From assembly GCF_006874465.1 (NCBI RefSeq), contig NZ_VIRL01000013.1, forward strand, positions 62,001 through 126,000: a stretch of DNA of 64,000 nucleotides, in the 5' to 3' direction. The DNA is from Microbispora bryophytorum (GTDB lineage: Bacteria > Actinomycetota > Actinomycetes > Streptosporangiales > Streptosporangiaceae). This document shows, in pieces, positions 1-10,410 of the stretch. The notes below the pieces were generated by a model. The model searched no databases, was not told where the DNA came from, and saw only the letters and a program-made list of their open reading frames with translations. The first letter of the stretch is position 1. Each line of letters begins with the position of its first letter. A program made the translations under genes and the position numbers.

Positions 1-1974
<1,974 letters not shown>

Positions 1975-2220
1975 ACCCAACTCCTACTTATCAATCGAAC
2001 ACGCGTACGCAGCTTAACGCCACCTAATGTTTGTACGCGCACCAGCTTGCCAGGCGCAGCACAATGACTGGCACTTTCAATGTGATCCCCGTCACTTTCC
2101 CGATCATTCTGCTCTCGGCGTAGTCGGAGCATGATTGGGAAGGCCCGTATCCGGTTAGATGTTGTGCCAAGTGACTGACGCCAACGTCCCCACAGCGTGG
2201 GGCGACCCGAAAGGCGATAC

Positions 2221-2451
2221 GTGACTGGAGCTCTCGCCCCCATCAAGCCGCTGACGGCCCTGGACCGGTGCGACCGGTGCGGTGCTCAGGCCTACATCCG
2301 CGCGACCCTGCCCGTGGGTGGGGAGTTGCTGTTCTGCGCCCACCATGGGCGTCAGCACGTGACTGTGCTGCGCGACAAAGGTGCTGAGATCCAGGACGAG
2401 TCGGCCCGACTCAGTGAATCCCCCGCGTCCGCCCCTGAAGGCGAGCGCTGA
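2221..2451 (+). CDS. DUF7455 small zinc-binding protein
   Basis: This 76-residue protein has the DUF7455 pattern: an N-terminal DRCDRCGAQAY stretch, then LLFCAHHGR. The Cys-x2-Cys and Cys-x-His-His groups look like one zinc site. The GTG start at 2221 is preceded by AAAGG at a good distance; the reading frame is open 24 nt further upstream, but that part is not typical of the family. It is transcribed divergently from parE, an arrangement seen in many actinobacteria. Its function is unknown. The alanine/serine-rich tail looks disordered. Confidence 0.85.
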   Translation: MTGALAPIKPLTALDRCDRCGAQAYIRATLPVGGELLFCAHHGRQHVTVLRDKGAEIQDESARLSESPASAPEGER

Positions 2452-2646
2452 CCCTATAGACGGCGTGCCGGAGCGTCAGACGATGATGTCGGCTCCGCGC
2501 GCCGTCGCCATATAAGCCGCCGGCACACGCCATCGGCACGAGCCGCCGGCACAAGCCGTTGACCCGGGTGTCGGCCCGGGCCGCCCGCTTGGCGCGACCG
2601 CCGTTCCCCGTTTCCCCCGGGGTCCGCGGCGGGCAGCGCCGGCGGG

Positions 2647-3378
2647 TCAGGACCGCACCCGGTAGTGGTAGCGGCCGGCGACGGTGAACCCCTCGCGCTC
2701 GTAGAGCGCGAGGGCACCGGTGTTGGCCTGTGTCACCACCAGATACGCATCGTCGGCGCCACACCGCCGCCCCCAGGCGAGCAGGGTGCGCAGAACGCCC
2801 GTGCCCAGCCCGCGCCGCCTGGCGTGCGGCTCGACCGCCATGCAGTAGACCCCGAGCCATCGCCCCTGCGGCACACTCCTTCCGACCGCCCCCTCGTCGA
2901 GGAGGGCGTATCCGGCGGGCACCCCGCCGAGGATGCGCTCAGCCCACGTCCGCGCCGGAACCTCCCCGGTCTCGCGGTGGCGCCCGCCGTCCACGCCCCA
3001 CCAGGTGCGCAGCCACCGTTCCGACGGCCTGTCCTCCACCGCCGCACCGGCGGCGGGCTCAACACCGGTGAGCGGCCTGGTCATCACCAGAGTGGGATCC
3101 ACGAGCTCGTAGCCGCGGCGGCCGAGTTCGTCGTCGAGCCCGGGCGAGGCGCCCATGCCGACCGAGAACACGCAGGGCTGTCCGATGCCCGCGTAGAAGC
3201 GCTCGGCCCGGTCGACCGCCTCCGGCAGGTCCGCGCGCTCTCCCAGCGGCAGCACCGAGTTGGCCCGCTTCGTCACGCCGCCCGCGTGCCGGTAGGTCCA
3301 GCCGCCGTCCCCGGCCCGTCCAGGCGCCGGCCATGCCGCATCGACAAGCAGGTCGAACTGCGCGATTTCCTCGTTCAC
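2647..3378 (-). CDS. GNAT-family N-acetyltransferase
   Basis: This 243-residue protein carries a C-terminal GNAT fold. The acetyl-CoA pyrophosphate-binding loop is visible as ARRRGLGTGVLRTLL near residue 190, followed by the typical late motif ANTGALALYEREGF. The first half matches the less conserved substrate-side half of large GNAT proteins. The GTG start at 3378 has a GAGGA site 5 nt upstream. It begins 37 nt after the GntR regulator on the same strand, so the two are probably co-transcribed. The substrate cannot be told from sequence. Confidence 0.8.
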   Translation of the reverse strand: MNEEIAQFDLLVDAAWPAPGRAGDGGWTYRHAGGVTKRANSVLPLGERADLPEAVDRAERFYAGIGQPCVFSVGMGASPGLDDELGRRGYELVDPTLVMTRPLTGVEPAAGAAVEDRPSERWLRTWWGVDGGRHRETGEVPARTWAERILGGVPAGYALLDEGAVGRSVPQGRWLGVYCMAVEPHARRRGLGTGVLRTLLAWGRRCGADDAYLVVTQANTGALALYEREGFTVAGRYHYRVRS

Positions 3379-3415
3379 CGGTTCCTCGTACCCCTCGCCA
3401 CGATCGCCAGAAGGG

Positions 3416-4039
3416 CTAGATCCTTCCCTCGGGTTCGCCCGGAGCGTAGCCGAGCAGGTGCTCGCGGAGCAGGACGCCCACCCCCGGATCGTCCCGCTCG
3501 AACGCCTCCACGAGAGGTTCGTGGCCGGCGGCGCTCTCGTGCGGCATCCGGAACAGGCGGATCGACAGGTGCGTCCACACCTCGATGCCGAGCGACTCCC
3601 ACACCGACAGCAGCACGTCGTTGCCCGAGGCTTTGACGATCTCCCGGTGGAAGGCGACGCCGTGCCGCACCTGATCGTGCAGGGCACCGGCCGCCGCCGC
3701 CTCGTGCAGACGGCCGAGGTGGGTACGCAACGCCTCCACGCGGGGCCTGCCCAGCCGGACGGCCGTCTCCTCCAGGCCCGCCCGCACCTGGTACACCTCG
3801 CGGAGATCGCTCCGGGTGAGCCTGCGGACCCGCGCGCCCTTGTTGGGCGCGGATTCGATGAGCCTGAGCGCCTCCAGCTCGCGCAGCGCCTCGCGCACCG
3901 GGGCCTGGCTGACACCCAGCTCGGCCGCCATCCGCCGCTCGACGATACGATCGCCAGGCTTCCATCGGCCGTTGCTCAGGTCGTCGAGCACGGTTTGCCG
4001 GATCTGGTCGCGAAGCGGTGATCGCACGACGGGTTCCAC
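3416..4039 (-). CDS. GntR-family transcriptional regulator (FadR/FCD type)
   Basis: This 207-residue protein has an N-terminal winged helix-turn-helix (residues about 10-75, with GDRIVERRMAAELGVSQAPV and VREALRELEALRLI) and an all-helical FCD effector domain (about 85-195). The ligand is usually a small carboxylic acid. It is divergent from the pyruvate dehydrogenase E1 gene, with a 12-bp perfect palindrome between them. This recalls the PdhR/aceE pairing of enterobacteria, so control of the E1 gene and of itself is a reasonable inference. The GNAT gene follows in the same transcript. Confidence 0.87.
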   Translation of the reverse strand: MEPVVRSPLRDQIRQTVLDDLSNGRWKPGDRIVERRMAAELGVSQAPVREALRELEALRLIESAPNKGARVRRLTRSDLREVYQVRAGLEETAVRLGRPRVEALRTHLGRLHEAAAAGALHDQVRHGVAFHREIVKASGNDVLLSVWESLGIEVWTHLSIRLFRMPHESAAGHEPLVEAFERDDPGVGVLLREHLLGYAPGEPEGRI

Positions 4040-4070
4040 GGGACCGATGATAGGGCGGACCAGACATCCT

Positions 4071-4082
4071 ATGATCGATCAT
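4071..4082. promoter_or_regulatory. Palindromic operator between gntR and aceE
   Basis: ATGATCGATCAT is a perfect 12-bp palindrome in the 62-bp divergent spacer. It overlaps a good -10-like TATGAT at 4070-4075, reading toward aceE. A GntR dimer bound here would block both directions. Assignment to the adjacent regulator is inferred from position. Confidence 0.55.
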
Positions 4083-4101
4083 TAGGGTGTTTAATGGATT
4101 C

Positions 4102-6558
4102 ATGGAAGAAGACCTCGACCCGCAGGAGACCGCCGAATGGCTCGAATCCCTCGAGGCGGTCCGCCGTGCAGCCGGCCCCGAACGGGCCGACTACCTGCTG
4201 AAGCGGCTGGCGACGACCACCCGCTACATCAACACCGTCCCGACCTCCGAGGAGCCCGGATACCCCGGTGACCTGGAGCTGGAGGAACGCATCGCGGCGT
4301 ACGACCGGTGGAACGCCGCAGCGATGATAACCCGGGGCAGCCGGCTGGGGCTCGGCGGCCACCTGGCGACCTACGCCTCGGCCGCCTGGCTGTATGAGGT
4401 GGGCTTCAACCACTTCTTCCACGCCGGTCGCGACCAGGTCTACTTCCAGGGCCACGCCTCCCCCGGCATCTACGCCCGAGCCTTTCTTGAGGGCAGGCTG
4501 AGCGAACCTCAGCTCGACCTGTTCAGGCGCGAGCCCGAGGGCGGGCTGCCGTCGTACCCCCATCCGCGGTCCATGCCGGACTTCTGGCAGTTCCCCACCG
4601 TCTCCATGGGCATCGGCCCGCTCAACGCGGTCTACCAGGCCAGGTTCAACCGCTACCTGCACAACCGCGGCATCAAGGACACCTCGCAGAGCCACGTATG
4701 GGCTTTCCTCGGCGACGGCGAGATGGACGAGCCGGAGTCCACGGCCGCCCTCACCCTGGCCGCCCGCGAGGGGCTCGACAACCTCACGTTCGTGATCAAC
4801 TGCAATCTGCAGCGGCTCGACGGGCCGGTGCGCGGCAACACCCGCATCGTGCAGGAGCTTGAGAGCGTCTTCAGGGGCTCGGGCTGGCACGTGGTCAAGG
4901 CGCTGTGGGGCCGGGAGTGGGACGAGCTGCTCGGCTCGGACGAACTGGTGGCCCGGCTGGGCGAGGTGCCGGACGGGCAGTTCCAGACGTTCGCCGCCTC
5001 GACGGGCTCCTACATCAGGGAGCGGTTGTTCCAGGGCCTGGACGTGCCCTACTCCGACGAGCACCTGCGGCGCGTCGTCGGCGGGTCCCGGGCGGGCCAC
5101 GAACCGCGGAAGGTGTACGCGGCCTACCGCAAGGCCATGGACAACCGCGGCGCGCCCACGGTGATCCTCGTGCAGACCGTGAAGGGCTGGACCCTCGGTG
5201 CGGGGATCGAGGCGCGCAACGCCAACCACCAGATGAAGAAGCTCACCAAGGACGAGTTCCGCGCGCTGCGCGACCGGCTCGGCCTGCCGGTGCCGGACAA
5301 GGCGCTCGACGGCGACCTGCCGCCCTACGTGCATCCCGGCCCGGACTCGCCCGAGGCGCGGTACGCCGCCGAGCGTCGCCGCGAACTGGGCGGGCCCCTC
5401 CCCCGCCGCTCGGTCTCCCCCCGCCCCCTGCCCACGCCGGACGAGGCGCCGTTCCGGGCCCTGGAGAAGGGCTCGAAGCAGCCGGTGGCCACGACCATGG
5501 CCTTCGTCCGTCTGGCCAAGGACCTGATGAAGGAGCCGGAGACGGGACGCCGCTGGGTGCCGATCGTGCCCGACGAGGCCAGGACGTTCGGCATGGAGTC
5601 GCTGTTCCCCACCGCCAAGATCTACTCGCCGCTGGGCCAGCGCTACGAGTCCGTCGACAGGGACCTGCTGTTGGCGTACAAGGAGGCGACCGACGGGCAG
5701 ATCCTGCTGGAAGGGATCACCGAGGCCGGATCGATGGCGTCGTTCACGGCCGCGGCCTCCAGCTACGCCACCCACGGCGAACCCATGATCCCCTTCTACA
5801 TCTTCTACTCGATGTTCGGCTGGCAGCGCACCGGCGACCAGATGTGGGCGCTGGCCGACCAGCTCGGCCGCGGGTTCCTCATCGGCGCCACCGCCGGCCG
5901 GACCACGATGACCGGGGAGGGCCTGCAGCACGCTGACGGTCACTCTCAGCTCCTCGCCTCGGCCAATCCCGCGTGCCTGGCCTACGACCCCGCCTTCGCC
6001 TACGAGGTGGGGACGATCGTGCGTGAGGGACTGCGGCGCATGTACGGCCCGGCCGCCGAGGACGTGTTCTACTACCTGACCGTCTACAACGAGCCGATGC
6101 CCCAGCCGGCGATGCCGGAGGGGGTCGAGGAGGGCATCCTCCGGGGGATCTACCGGTTCTCCGACGGAGGCGGCCAGGCCCACCTGCTGGCCAGCGGCAC
6201 CGCGATCCACTGGGCGCTGGAGGCGCAGCGGCTGCTCCGGGAGGAGTACGGCCTGGGCGTGGACGTGTGGTCGGTCACCTCGTGGAGCGAGCTGCGCCGC
6301 GACGCCATGACCGCGACGGGCGTGCCGTACATCCGGCAGGCCCTGGCCGGGACCTCGGGGCCGGTGATCGCGGTCAGCGACTGGATGCGCGCGGTGCCGG
6401 ACCAGATCAGCCCGTGGATCGACCGGCCGTGGACCTCGCTCGGCACCGACGGATTCGGGCTGTCGGGCACCCGCGAGGCGGTCCGCAGGCACTTCGGCGT
6501 GGATCCGCGCTCGATCACGGAGGCCGTGCTCAAGGCGGTGGAGACCGGCCGGGACTGA
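4102..6558 (+). CDS. aceE: Pyruvate dehydrogenase E1 component, homodimeric type
   Basis: This is the thiamine-diphosphate decarboxylase of the pyruvate dehydrogenase complex, which converts pyruvate and transfers the acetyl group to E2 lipoate. At 818 residues it is shorter than typical actinobacterial AceE (about 900-930). It shows the conserved blocks [17 protein letters not shown], the TPP/Mg motif [10 protein letters not shown] near residue 204 with the paired [12 protein letters not shown], and [19 protein letters not shown]. The ATG at 4102 has GGA just upstream; an in-frame GTG at 4087 is possible and would put the operator very close to the start. No E2 or E3 gene is adjacent, so this may be a second, regulated E1 paralogue using E2/E3 from elsewhere. 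Confidence 0.92.
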   Translation: MEEDLDPQETAEWLESLEAVRRAAGPERADYLLKRLATTTRYINTVPTSEEPGYPGDLELEERIAAYDRWNAAAMITRGSRLGLGGHLATYASAAWLYEVGFNHFFHAGRDQVYFQGHASPGIYARAFLEGRLSEPQLDLFRREPEGGLPSYPHPRSMPDFWQFPTVSMGIGPLNAVYQARFNRYLHNRGIKDTSQSHVWAFLGDGEMDEPESTAALTLAAREGLDNLTFVINCNLQRLDGPVRGNTRIVQELESVFRGSGWHVVKALWGREWDELLGSDELVARLGEVPDGQFQTFAASTGSYIRERLFQGLDVPYSDEHLRRVVGGSRAGHEPRKVYAAYRKAMDNRGAPTVILVQTVKGWTLGAGIEARNANHQMKKLTKDEFRALRDRLGLPVPDKALDGDLPPYVHPGPDSPEARYAAERRRELGGPLPRRSVSPRPLPTPDEAPFRALEKGSKQPVATTMAFVRLAKDLMKEPETGRRWVPIVPDEARTFGMESLFPTAKIYSPLGQRYESVDRDLLLAYKEATDGQILLEGITEAGSMASFTAAASSYATHGEPMIPFYIFYSMFGWQRTGDQMWALADQLGRGFLIGATAGRTTMTGEGLQHADGHSQLLASANPACLAYDPAFAYEVGTIVREGLRRMYGPAAEDVFYYLTVYNEPMPQPAMPEGVEEGILRGIYRFSDGGGQAHLLASGTAIHWALEAQRLLREEYGLGVDVWSVTSWSELRRDAMTATGVPYIRQALAGTSGPVIAVSDWMRAVPDQISPWIDRPWTSLGTDGFGLSGTREAVRRHFGVDPRSITEAVLKAVETGRD

Positions 6559-6632
6559 GCCCGGCCATCGCCTTCGGGCTGCGCCCCGATCGGGGGAAAC
6601 TCTCCGGTCGGGGCGCAGTAGGCTGCGGAACC

Positions 6633-7382
6633 GTGCTCATCCTGCTTCCGCCCTCGGAGGGGAAGGCCGAGCGGGGCACCTCTGCCGTCCGCCGGCTCAG
6701 CTTCCCCGAACTCGCCTCCCCGCGCGAGAAGGTCCTCGACGCCCTCGTCTCGCTCTGCCGCACGCCCGAGGCCCGCGACGTGCTCGGCCTGTCGGAGGGG
6801 CAGACCGGCGAGATCGAGCGCAACCTGGCGCTCCCCACGGCGCGCACACTGCCCGTCGCCGCCCTCTACACGGGCGTGCTGTACGACAATCTGGGCCTCG
6901 CCGCCCTTGCCCCCGAGGCCCGGCGGCGGGCCGACCGGAGGATCGTCGTGTTCTCGGCGCTGTGGGGCCTGCTGCGCCCGTCCGACCGGGTGCCGCCCTA
7001 CCGGCTGTCCATGGGCGTACGGCTGCCGCCGATGGGCGGCCTGGCCGCGTTCTGGCGGCCGTCGATCGGCGCGGTACTCGACGCGACGAAGGGGCTCGTG
7101 GTGGACATGCGGTCCGCGACGTACGCCGCCGCCTGGCAGCCCGGCGAACGCGGCGTGGCCGTGCGGGTGCTGCGGGAGGCCGCCGGGAAGCGGACCGTCG
7201 TCAGCCACATGGCGAAGGCCACCCGGGGCGTGGTGGCCCGCACGCTCGTCGAGACCTCCGACCGGCCCCGCACGGCCGGTGACCTGGCCGACCTGCTGAC
7301 CGGCCGGGGACATCGGGTGGAACTGGCGGCGCCGACCGGCCGCGGAAAGCCGCGGACCCTCGACGTGATCGTGGACGAGTGA
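6633..7382 (+). CDS. yaaA: YaaA/DUF328 family peroxide-stress protein
   Basis: This 249-residue protein begins with the family signature LILLPPSEGKA and continues with LYTGVLYD, FSALWGLLRPSD and PYRLSMGVRLP, all conserved in YaaA/DUF328. E. coli YaaA lowers free iron under hydrogen peroxide stress and binds DNA; the same role here is inferred. The GTG start at 6633 has only a weak ribosome-binding site, but it lies exactly at the family N-terminus. The stop overlaps nothing and converges on the next gene with 1 bp between. Confidence 0.86.
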   Translation: MLILLPPSEGKAERGTSAVRRLSFPELASPREKVLDALVSLCRTPEARDVLGLSEGQTGEIERNLALPTARTLPVAALYTGVLYDNLGLAALAPEARRRADRRIVVFSALWGLLRPSDRVPPYRLSMGVRLPPMGGLAAFWRPSIGAVLDATKGLVVDMRSATYAAAWQPGERGVAVRVLREAAGKRTVVSHMAKATRGVVARTLVETSDRPRTAGDLADLLTGRGHRVELAAPTGRGKPRTLDVIVDE

Positions 7383-7383
7383 G

Positions 7384-8349
7384 TCAGAGATTCAGCCGGG
7401 CGCAGGCCCGGCGATACTGCTGCGCCGGATCGCCGAGATGCGACCAGGGCAGCCTGCTGAAGCGGCCGCCCGTCCTGGCGAGATGCCCGCGCGCCGGACG
7501 CCGGAGGTCGGACAGGTAGAAGGCGGCGCCGAAGACGTTGTGCGCCTCGACCGAGCGCGGGTGCGCCCCGCCGATGCGCCGCTCGGCCCAGTGGCCGGCG
7601 GCCGAGACGATGTCGCGCTGCGCCTCGAAGGAGAACCAGCCGCCCCGGGACATGGGGGTGCGCCCGGCGGCGACGATCTCGAAGTGGGCCATCGGCACGA
7701 GTGCCGGGAGCGGGCTGCCCTCCGGGGCGTGCGCGGCGGCGGAACGGGCGAAGCCCAGCATCTCCTGGGCGGAGCCGCCCCAGCCGGGCGACAGGGTGAT
7801 CAGGCGGGCCAGCGCCCCCGAGTACAGCGCCGGCCACCGGCGGGAGCATTCGTACCAGACCGCGTCCTTGTCGGGGCGCGGCCGGTCCAGCCCGATGGCC
7901 AGCCACATCAGGCACTCCCACGGCACCGGGTCGCCCGGCGCGAGCCCCGCCGCCGCCAGCAGCGGCTGCCTGGCCTGGTCCATCGCCGACCGGTAGGCGT
8001 GCAGCCGGTCCGCCTGCACCGCCCTGGCCCGCACGTCGGGCCTCAGCTCCCAGGCCTCCTCCAGCCGTGTACGGCCGAGCCACAGCCAGAGGTCGGGATT
8101 GCCCTGGTCGTGGGCGAGCAGCGCCTCGATCGACCGGCTCGCCCCGACAGCGGTCCGCGACAGCGCCTCCACCCGCAGCGACCGCGTCTCCGGGTCGCCC
8201 CTGCTGTCCGCGAGGACGGCCGACGCCGGTCTGAGGTCACCTCGGGAAGCGGCCTCGACCGCATCGTCAAGCATGGTGTCCGCCCACGGGCGGTCCGGGA
8301 TCACGTGTGGCCCCCGAGCACGCGCCCGATCCACTTCGATCACTCCCAT
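7384..8349 (-). CDS. Hypothetical TPR-like helical protein
   Basis: This 321-residue protein is not firmly recognised. It is rich in Ala, Arg, Leu and Trp and has repeated helical pairs such as LLAHDQGNPDLWLWLGRTRLEEAW and LAPGDPVPWECLMWLAIGL. These resemble tetratricopeptide repeats and suggest an alpha-solenoid. No signal peptide or membrane segment is seen, so it is probably cytoplasmic. It is convergent with yaaA with 1 bp between and lies downstream of the sigma factor terminator. Real coding status is supported by strong third-position GC. Confidence 0.65.
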   Translation of the reverse strand: MGVIEVDRARARGPHVIPDRPWADTMLDDAVEAASRGDLRPASAVLADSRGDPETRSLRVEALSRTAVGASRSIEALLAHDQGNPDLWLWLGRTRLEEAWELRPDVRARAVQADRLHAYRSAMDQARQPLLAAAGLAPGDPVPWECLMWLAIGLDRPRPDKDAVWYECSRRWPALYSGALARLITLSPGWGGSAQEMLGFARSAAAHAPEGSPLPALVPMAHFEIVAAGRTPMSRGGWFSFEAQRDIVSAAGHWAERRIGGAHPRSVEAHNVFGAAFYLSDLRRPARGHLARTGGRFSRLPWSHLGDPAQQYRRACARLNL

Positions 8350-8460
8350 GAGGCGCGAGCCTAGGAGCGTCAGCGTGCCCGTGGCGCTTCCACGAGGTTA
8401 CGAGGGCGTTAAGTCGTTTCCCTCAGATCTTTCGCCTGCTGCGGGACGCTCCTACGTCAA

Positions 8461-8493
8461 CGTCCCCCGGCCGTGGTGCGTGGCCGGGGGACG
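8461..8493 (-). terminator. Terminator hairpin after the principal sigma factor gene
   Basis: A perfect 12-bp GC-rich stem (arms 8461-8472 and 8482-8493) with a 9-nt loop begins 14 nt past the sigma factor stop. It lacks a U-tract, as is common for actinobacterial hairpin terminators. Confidence 0.75.
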
Positions 8494-8506
8494 ATCGACT
8501 CGTGCG

Positions 8507-10192
8507 TCAGTCCAGGTAGTCGCGCAGCACCTGCGAACGGGAGGGGTGGCGCAGCTTCGACATGGTCTTGGACTCGATCTGGCGGATCCGCTCGCGGGTC
8601 ACGCCGTAGACCTTCCCGATCTCGTCGAGGGTCTTCGGCTGACCGTCGGTGAGGCCGAACCGCATCGACACCACGCCCGCCTCCCGCTCCGACAGCGTGT
8701 CGAGAACGGAGTGCAGCTGCTCCTGCAGCAACGTGAAGCTGACGGCGTCGGCCGGGACGATGGCCTCGGAGTCCTCGATGAGGTCGCCGAACTCGCTGTC
8801 GCCCTCCTCGCCCAGCGGGGTGTGCAGAGAGATCGGCTCGCGGCCGTACTTCTGCACCTCGATGACCTTCTCAGGGGTCATATCGAGCTCGCGGGCCAGC
8901 TCTTCCGGCGTGGGCTCGCGGCCGAGGTCCTGCAGCATCTGCCGCTGGACGCGGGCCAGCTTGTTGATCACCTCGACCATGTGGACCGGGATGCGGATGG
9001 TCCGCGCCTGGTCGGCCATGGCCCGGGTGATCGCCTGCCGGATCCACCAGGTGGCGTACGTGGAGAACTTGTAGCCCTTGGTGTAGTCGAACTTCTCGAC
9101 CGCACGGATCAGGCCCAGGTTCCCCTCCTGGATCAGGTCCAGGAACAGCATGCCGCGGCCGGTGTACCGCTTGGCCAGCGAGACCACGAGACGGAGGTTG
9201 GCCTCCAGCAGGTGGTTCTTGGCGCGGTGGCCGTCCTCGGCGATCCACTCCAGCTCGGCGCGGACGTCGACGGGCAGGCCGTCGGCCTCCTGGGCGAGCT
9301 GCTCCTCGGCGAACAGGCCGGCCTCGATCCGCTTGGCGAGCTCGACCTCCTGCTCGGCGTTGAGCAGCGGAACCTTGCCGATCTGCTTGAGGTAGTCCTT
9401 CACCGGATCGGCGGTGGCGCCGGCCGCCGCGACCTGGGCGACGGGCGCGTCGTCATCGTCGTCGGTGAGGATCAGCACCTCGTCCTCGGACTGGGCGAGC
9501 GCCTCGGCCTTGGGCTCTTCGCCTTCGGCCTCTCCCTCGGTCTCGGTCTCTTCGGTCTCCGCCTCGGCCTCGATCTCGACGTCCTCGACCTCGATGTCGA
9601 AGTCCTCGATCTCGACGTCACCTTCGAGCTCGATGTCCTCGTCGTCCTCGGCGAGGTCGGCGGACTTCGGCTTGGTGTCGGCCTTGGCCGCCTTGGCCTC
9701 GGGACCCGTGGTGGGGGCCTCCGGCTTGGCGGGTGCGGCCTTCTTCGGCGGAGCGGGCTTGGCCGGAGCCTTGGCGGCGGCCGGCTTGCCGGCGGGCGCC
9801 GCGGGCTTGGCCGGGGCGGGCTTCTTCGGCGCCGGTTTGGCGACCGGCGCGGAGTCGGTCACCACGGCGGTTACGGTTTCCGGCTGCGACTCCTTGGCCG
9901 CTGCGGATTTGGTGGTCTTCTTGACGGGCGCGGTGGTGCGGCGCTTGGCTTGACCTCGAGAACGCTTGGGAGCCGCGGAGTCGGCGGCCGTCACCACAAC
10001 GGTCACACCCTCCTTGCTGAGGCTGCGCAGGAATCCAGCGGCTTGCGACATCGGGATGTCCGCTTCCTCGAAGGCCTTGCGGACATCCTCGGACTCGAGG
10101 AAACCCTGCGAGCGCCCACGCTCGAGGAGCTGCTGAATCACTGGCTCGTTCAGCTCCGACGGCTTCGAGCGAGTCGAACTTGCAGGCGACAC
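8507..10192 (-). CDS. sigA: Principal RNA polymerase sigma factor (RpoD/HrdB/SigA, group 1)
   Basis: This 561-residue protein directs core RNA polymerase to housekeeping promoters. The C-terminal half is textbook group 1 sigma-70: region 1.2 ([20 protein letters not shown]), region 2 ([37 protein letters not shown]), region 3, and region 4.2 ([19 protein letters not shown]). The N-terminus has an HrdB-like region 1.1 (about residues 1-65), then a Lys/Ala/Pro-rich stretch (about 75-185) and a strongly acidic stretch (about 188-255). The GTG start at 10192 has GAGAGGTG upstream and matches family starts; the open frame continues further up but is not conserved. A 218-bp leader separates it from the upstream phosphatase gene. 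Confidence 0.96.
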   Translation of the reverse strand: MSPASSTRSKPSELNEPVIQQLLERGRSQGFLESEDVRKAFEEADIPMSQAAGFLRSLSKEGVTVVVTAADSAAPKRSRGQAKRRTTAPVKKTTKSAAAKESQPETVTAVVTDSAPVAKPAPKKPAPAKPAAPAGKPAAAKAPAKPAPPKKAAPAKPEAPTTGPEAKAAKADTKPKSADLAEDDEDIELEGDVEIEDFDIEVEDVEIEAEAETEETETEGEAEGEEPKAEALAQSEDEVLILTDDDDDAPVAQVAAAGATADPVKDYLKQIGKVPLLNAEQEVELAKRIEAGLFAEEQLAQEADGLPVDVRAELEWIAEDGHRAKNHLLEANLRLVVSLAKRYTGRGMLFLDLIQEGNLGLIRAVEKFDYTKGYKFSTYATWWIRQAITRAMADQARTIRIPVHMVEVINKLARVQRQMLQDLGREPTPEELARELDMTPEKVIEVQKYGREPISLHTPLGEEGDSEFGDLIEDSEAIVPADAVSFTLLQEQLHSVLDTLSEREAGVVSMRFGLTDGQPKTLDEIGKVYGVTRERIRQIESKTMSKLRHPSRSQVLRDYLD

Positions 10193-10410
10193 GAACACCT
10201 CTCGAACGAACGCATGGCGAGAATGGACCCAGGTGCTTCTTCTTTTCCGGTGGTGAGGTCGCGCAGACCGCGACATGCCATTGTGGCACGCCGCGGTACG
10301 TGATACGGCCGCGTCCCGCCGGTTGCTCCTCCACCCTAGGCCGACCGAGACACTAGTGCGTACGGAAGGAGGTCACCGATACCCGAAAGCAACCGTTATG
10401 ACTGTTTCAT

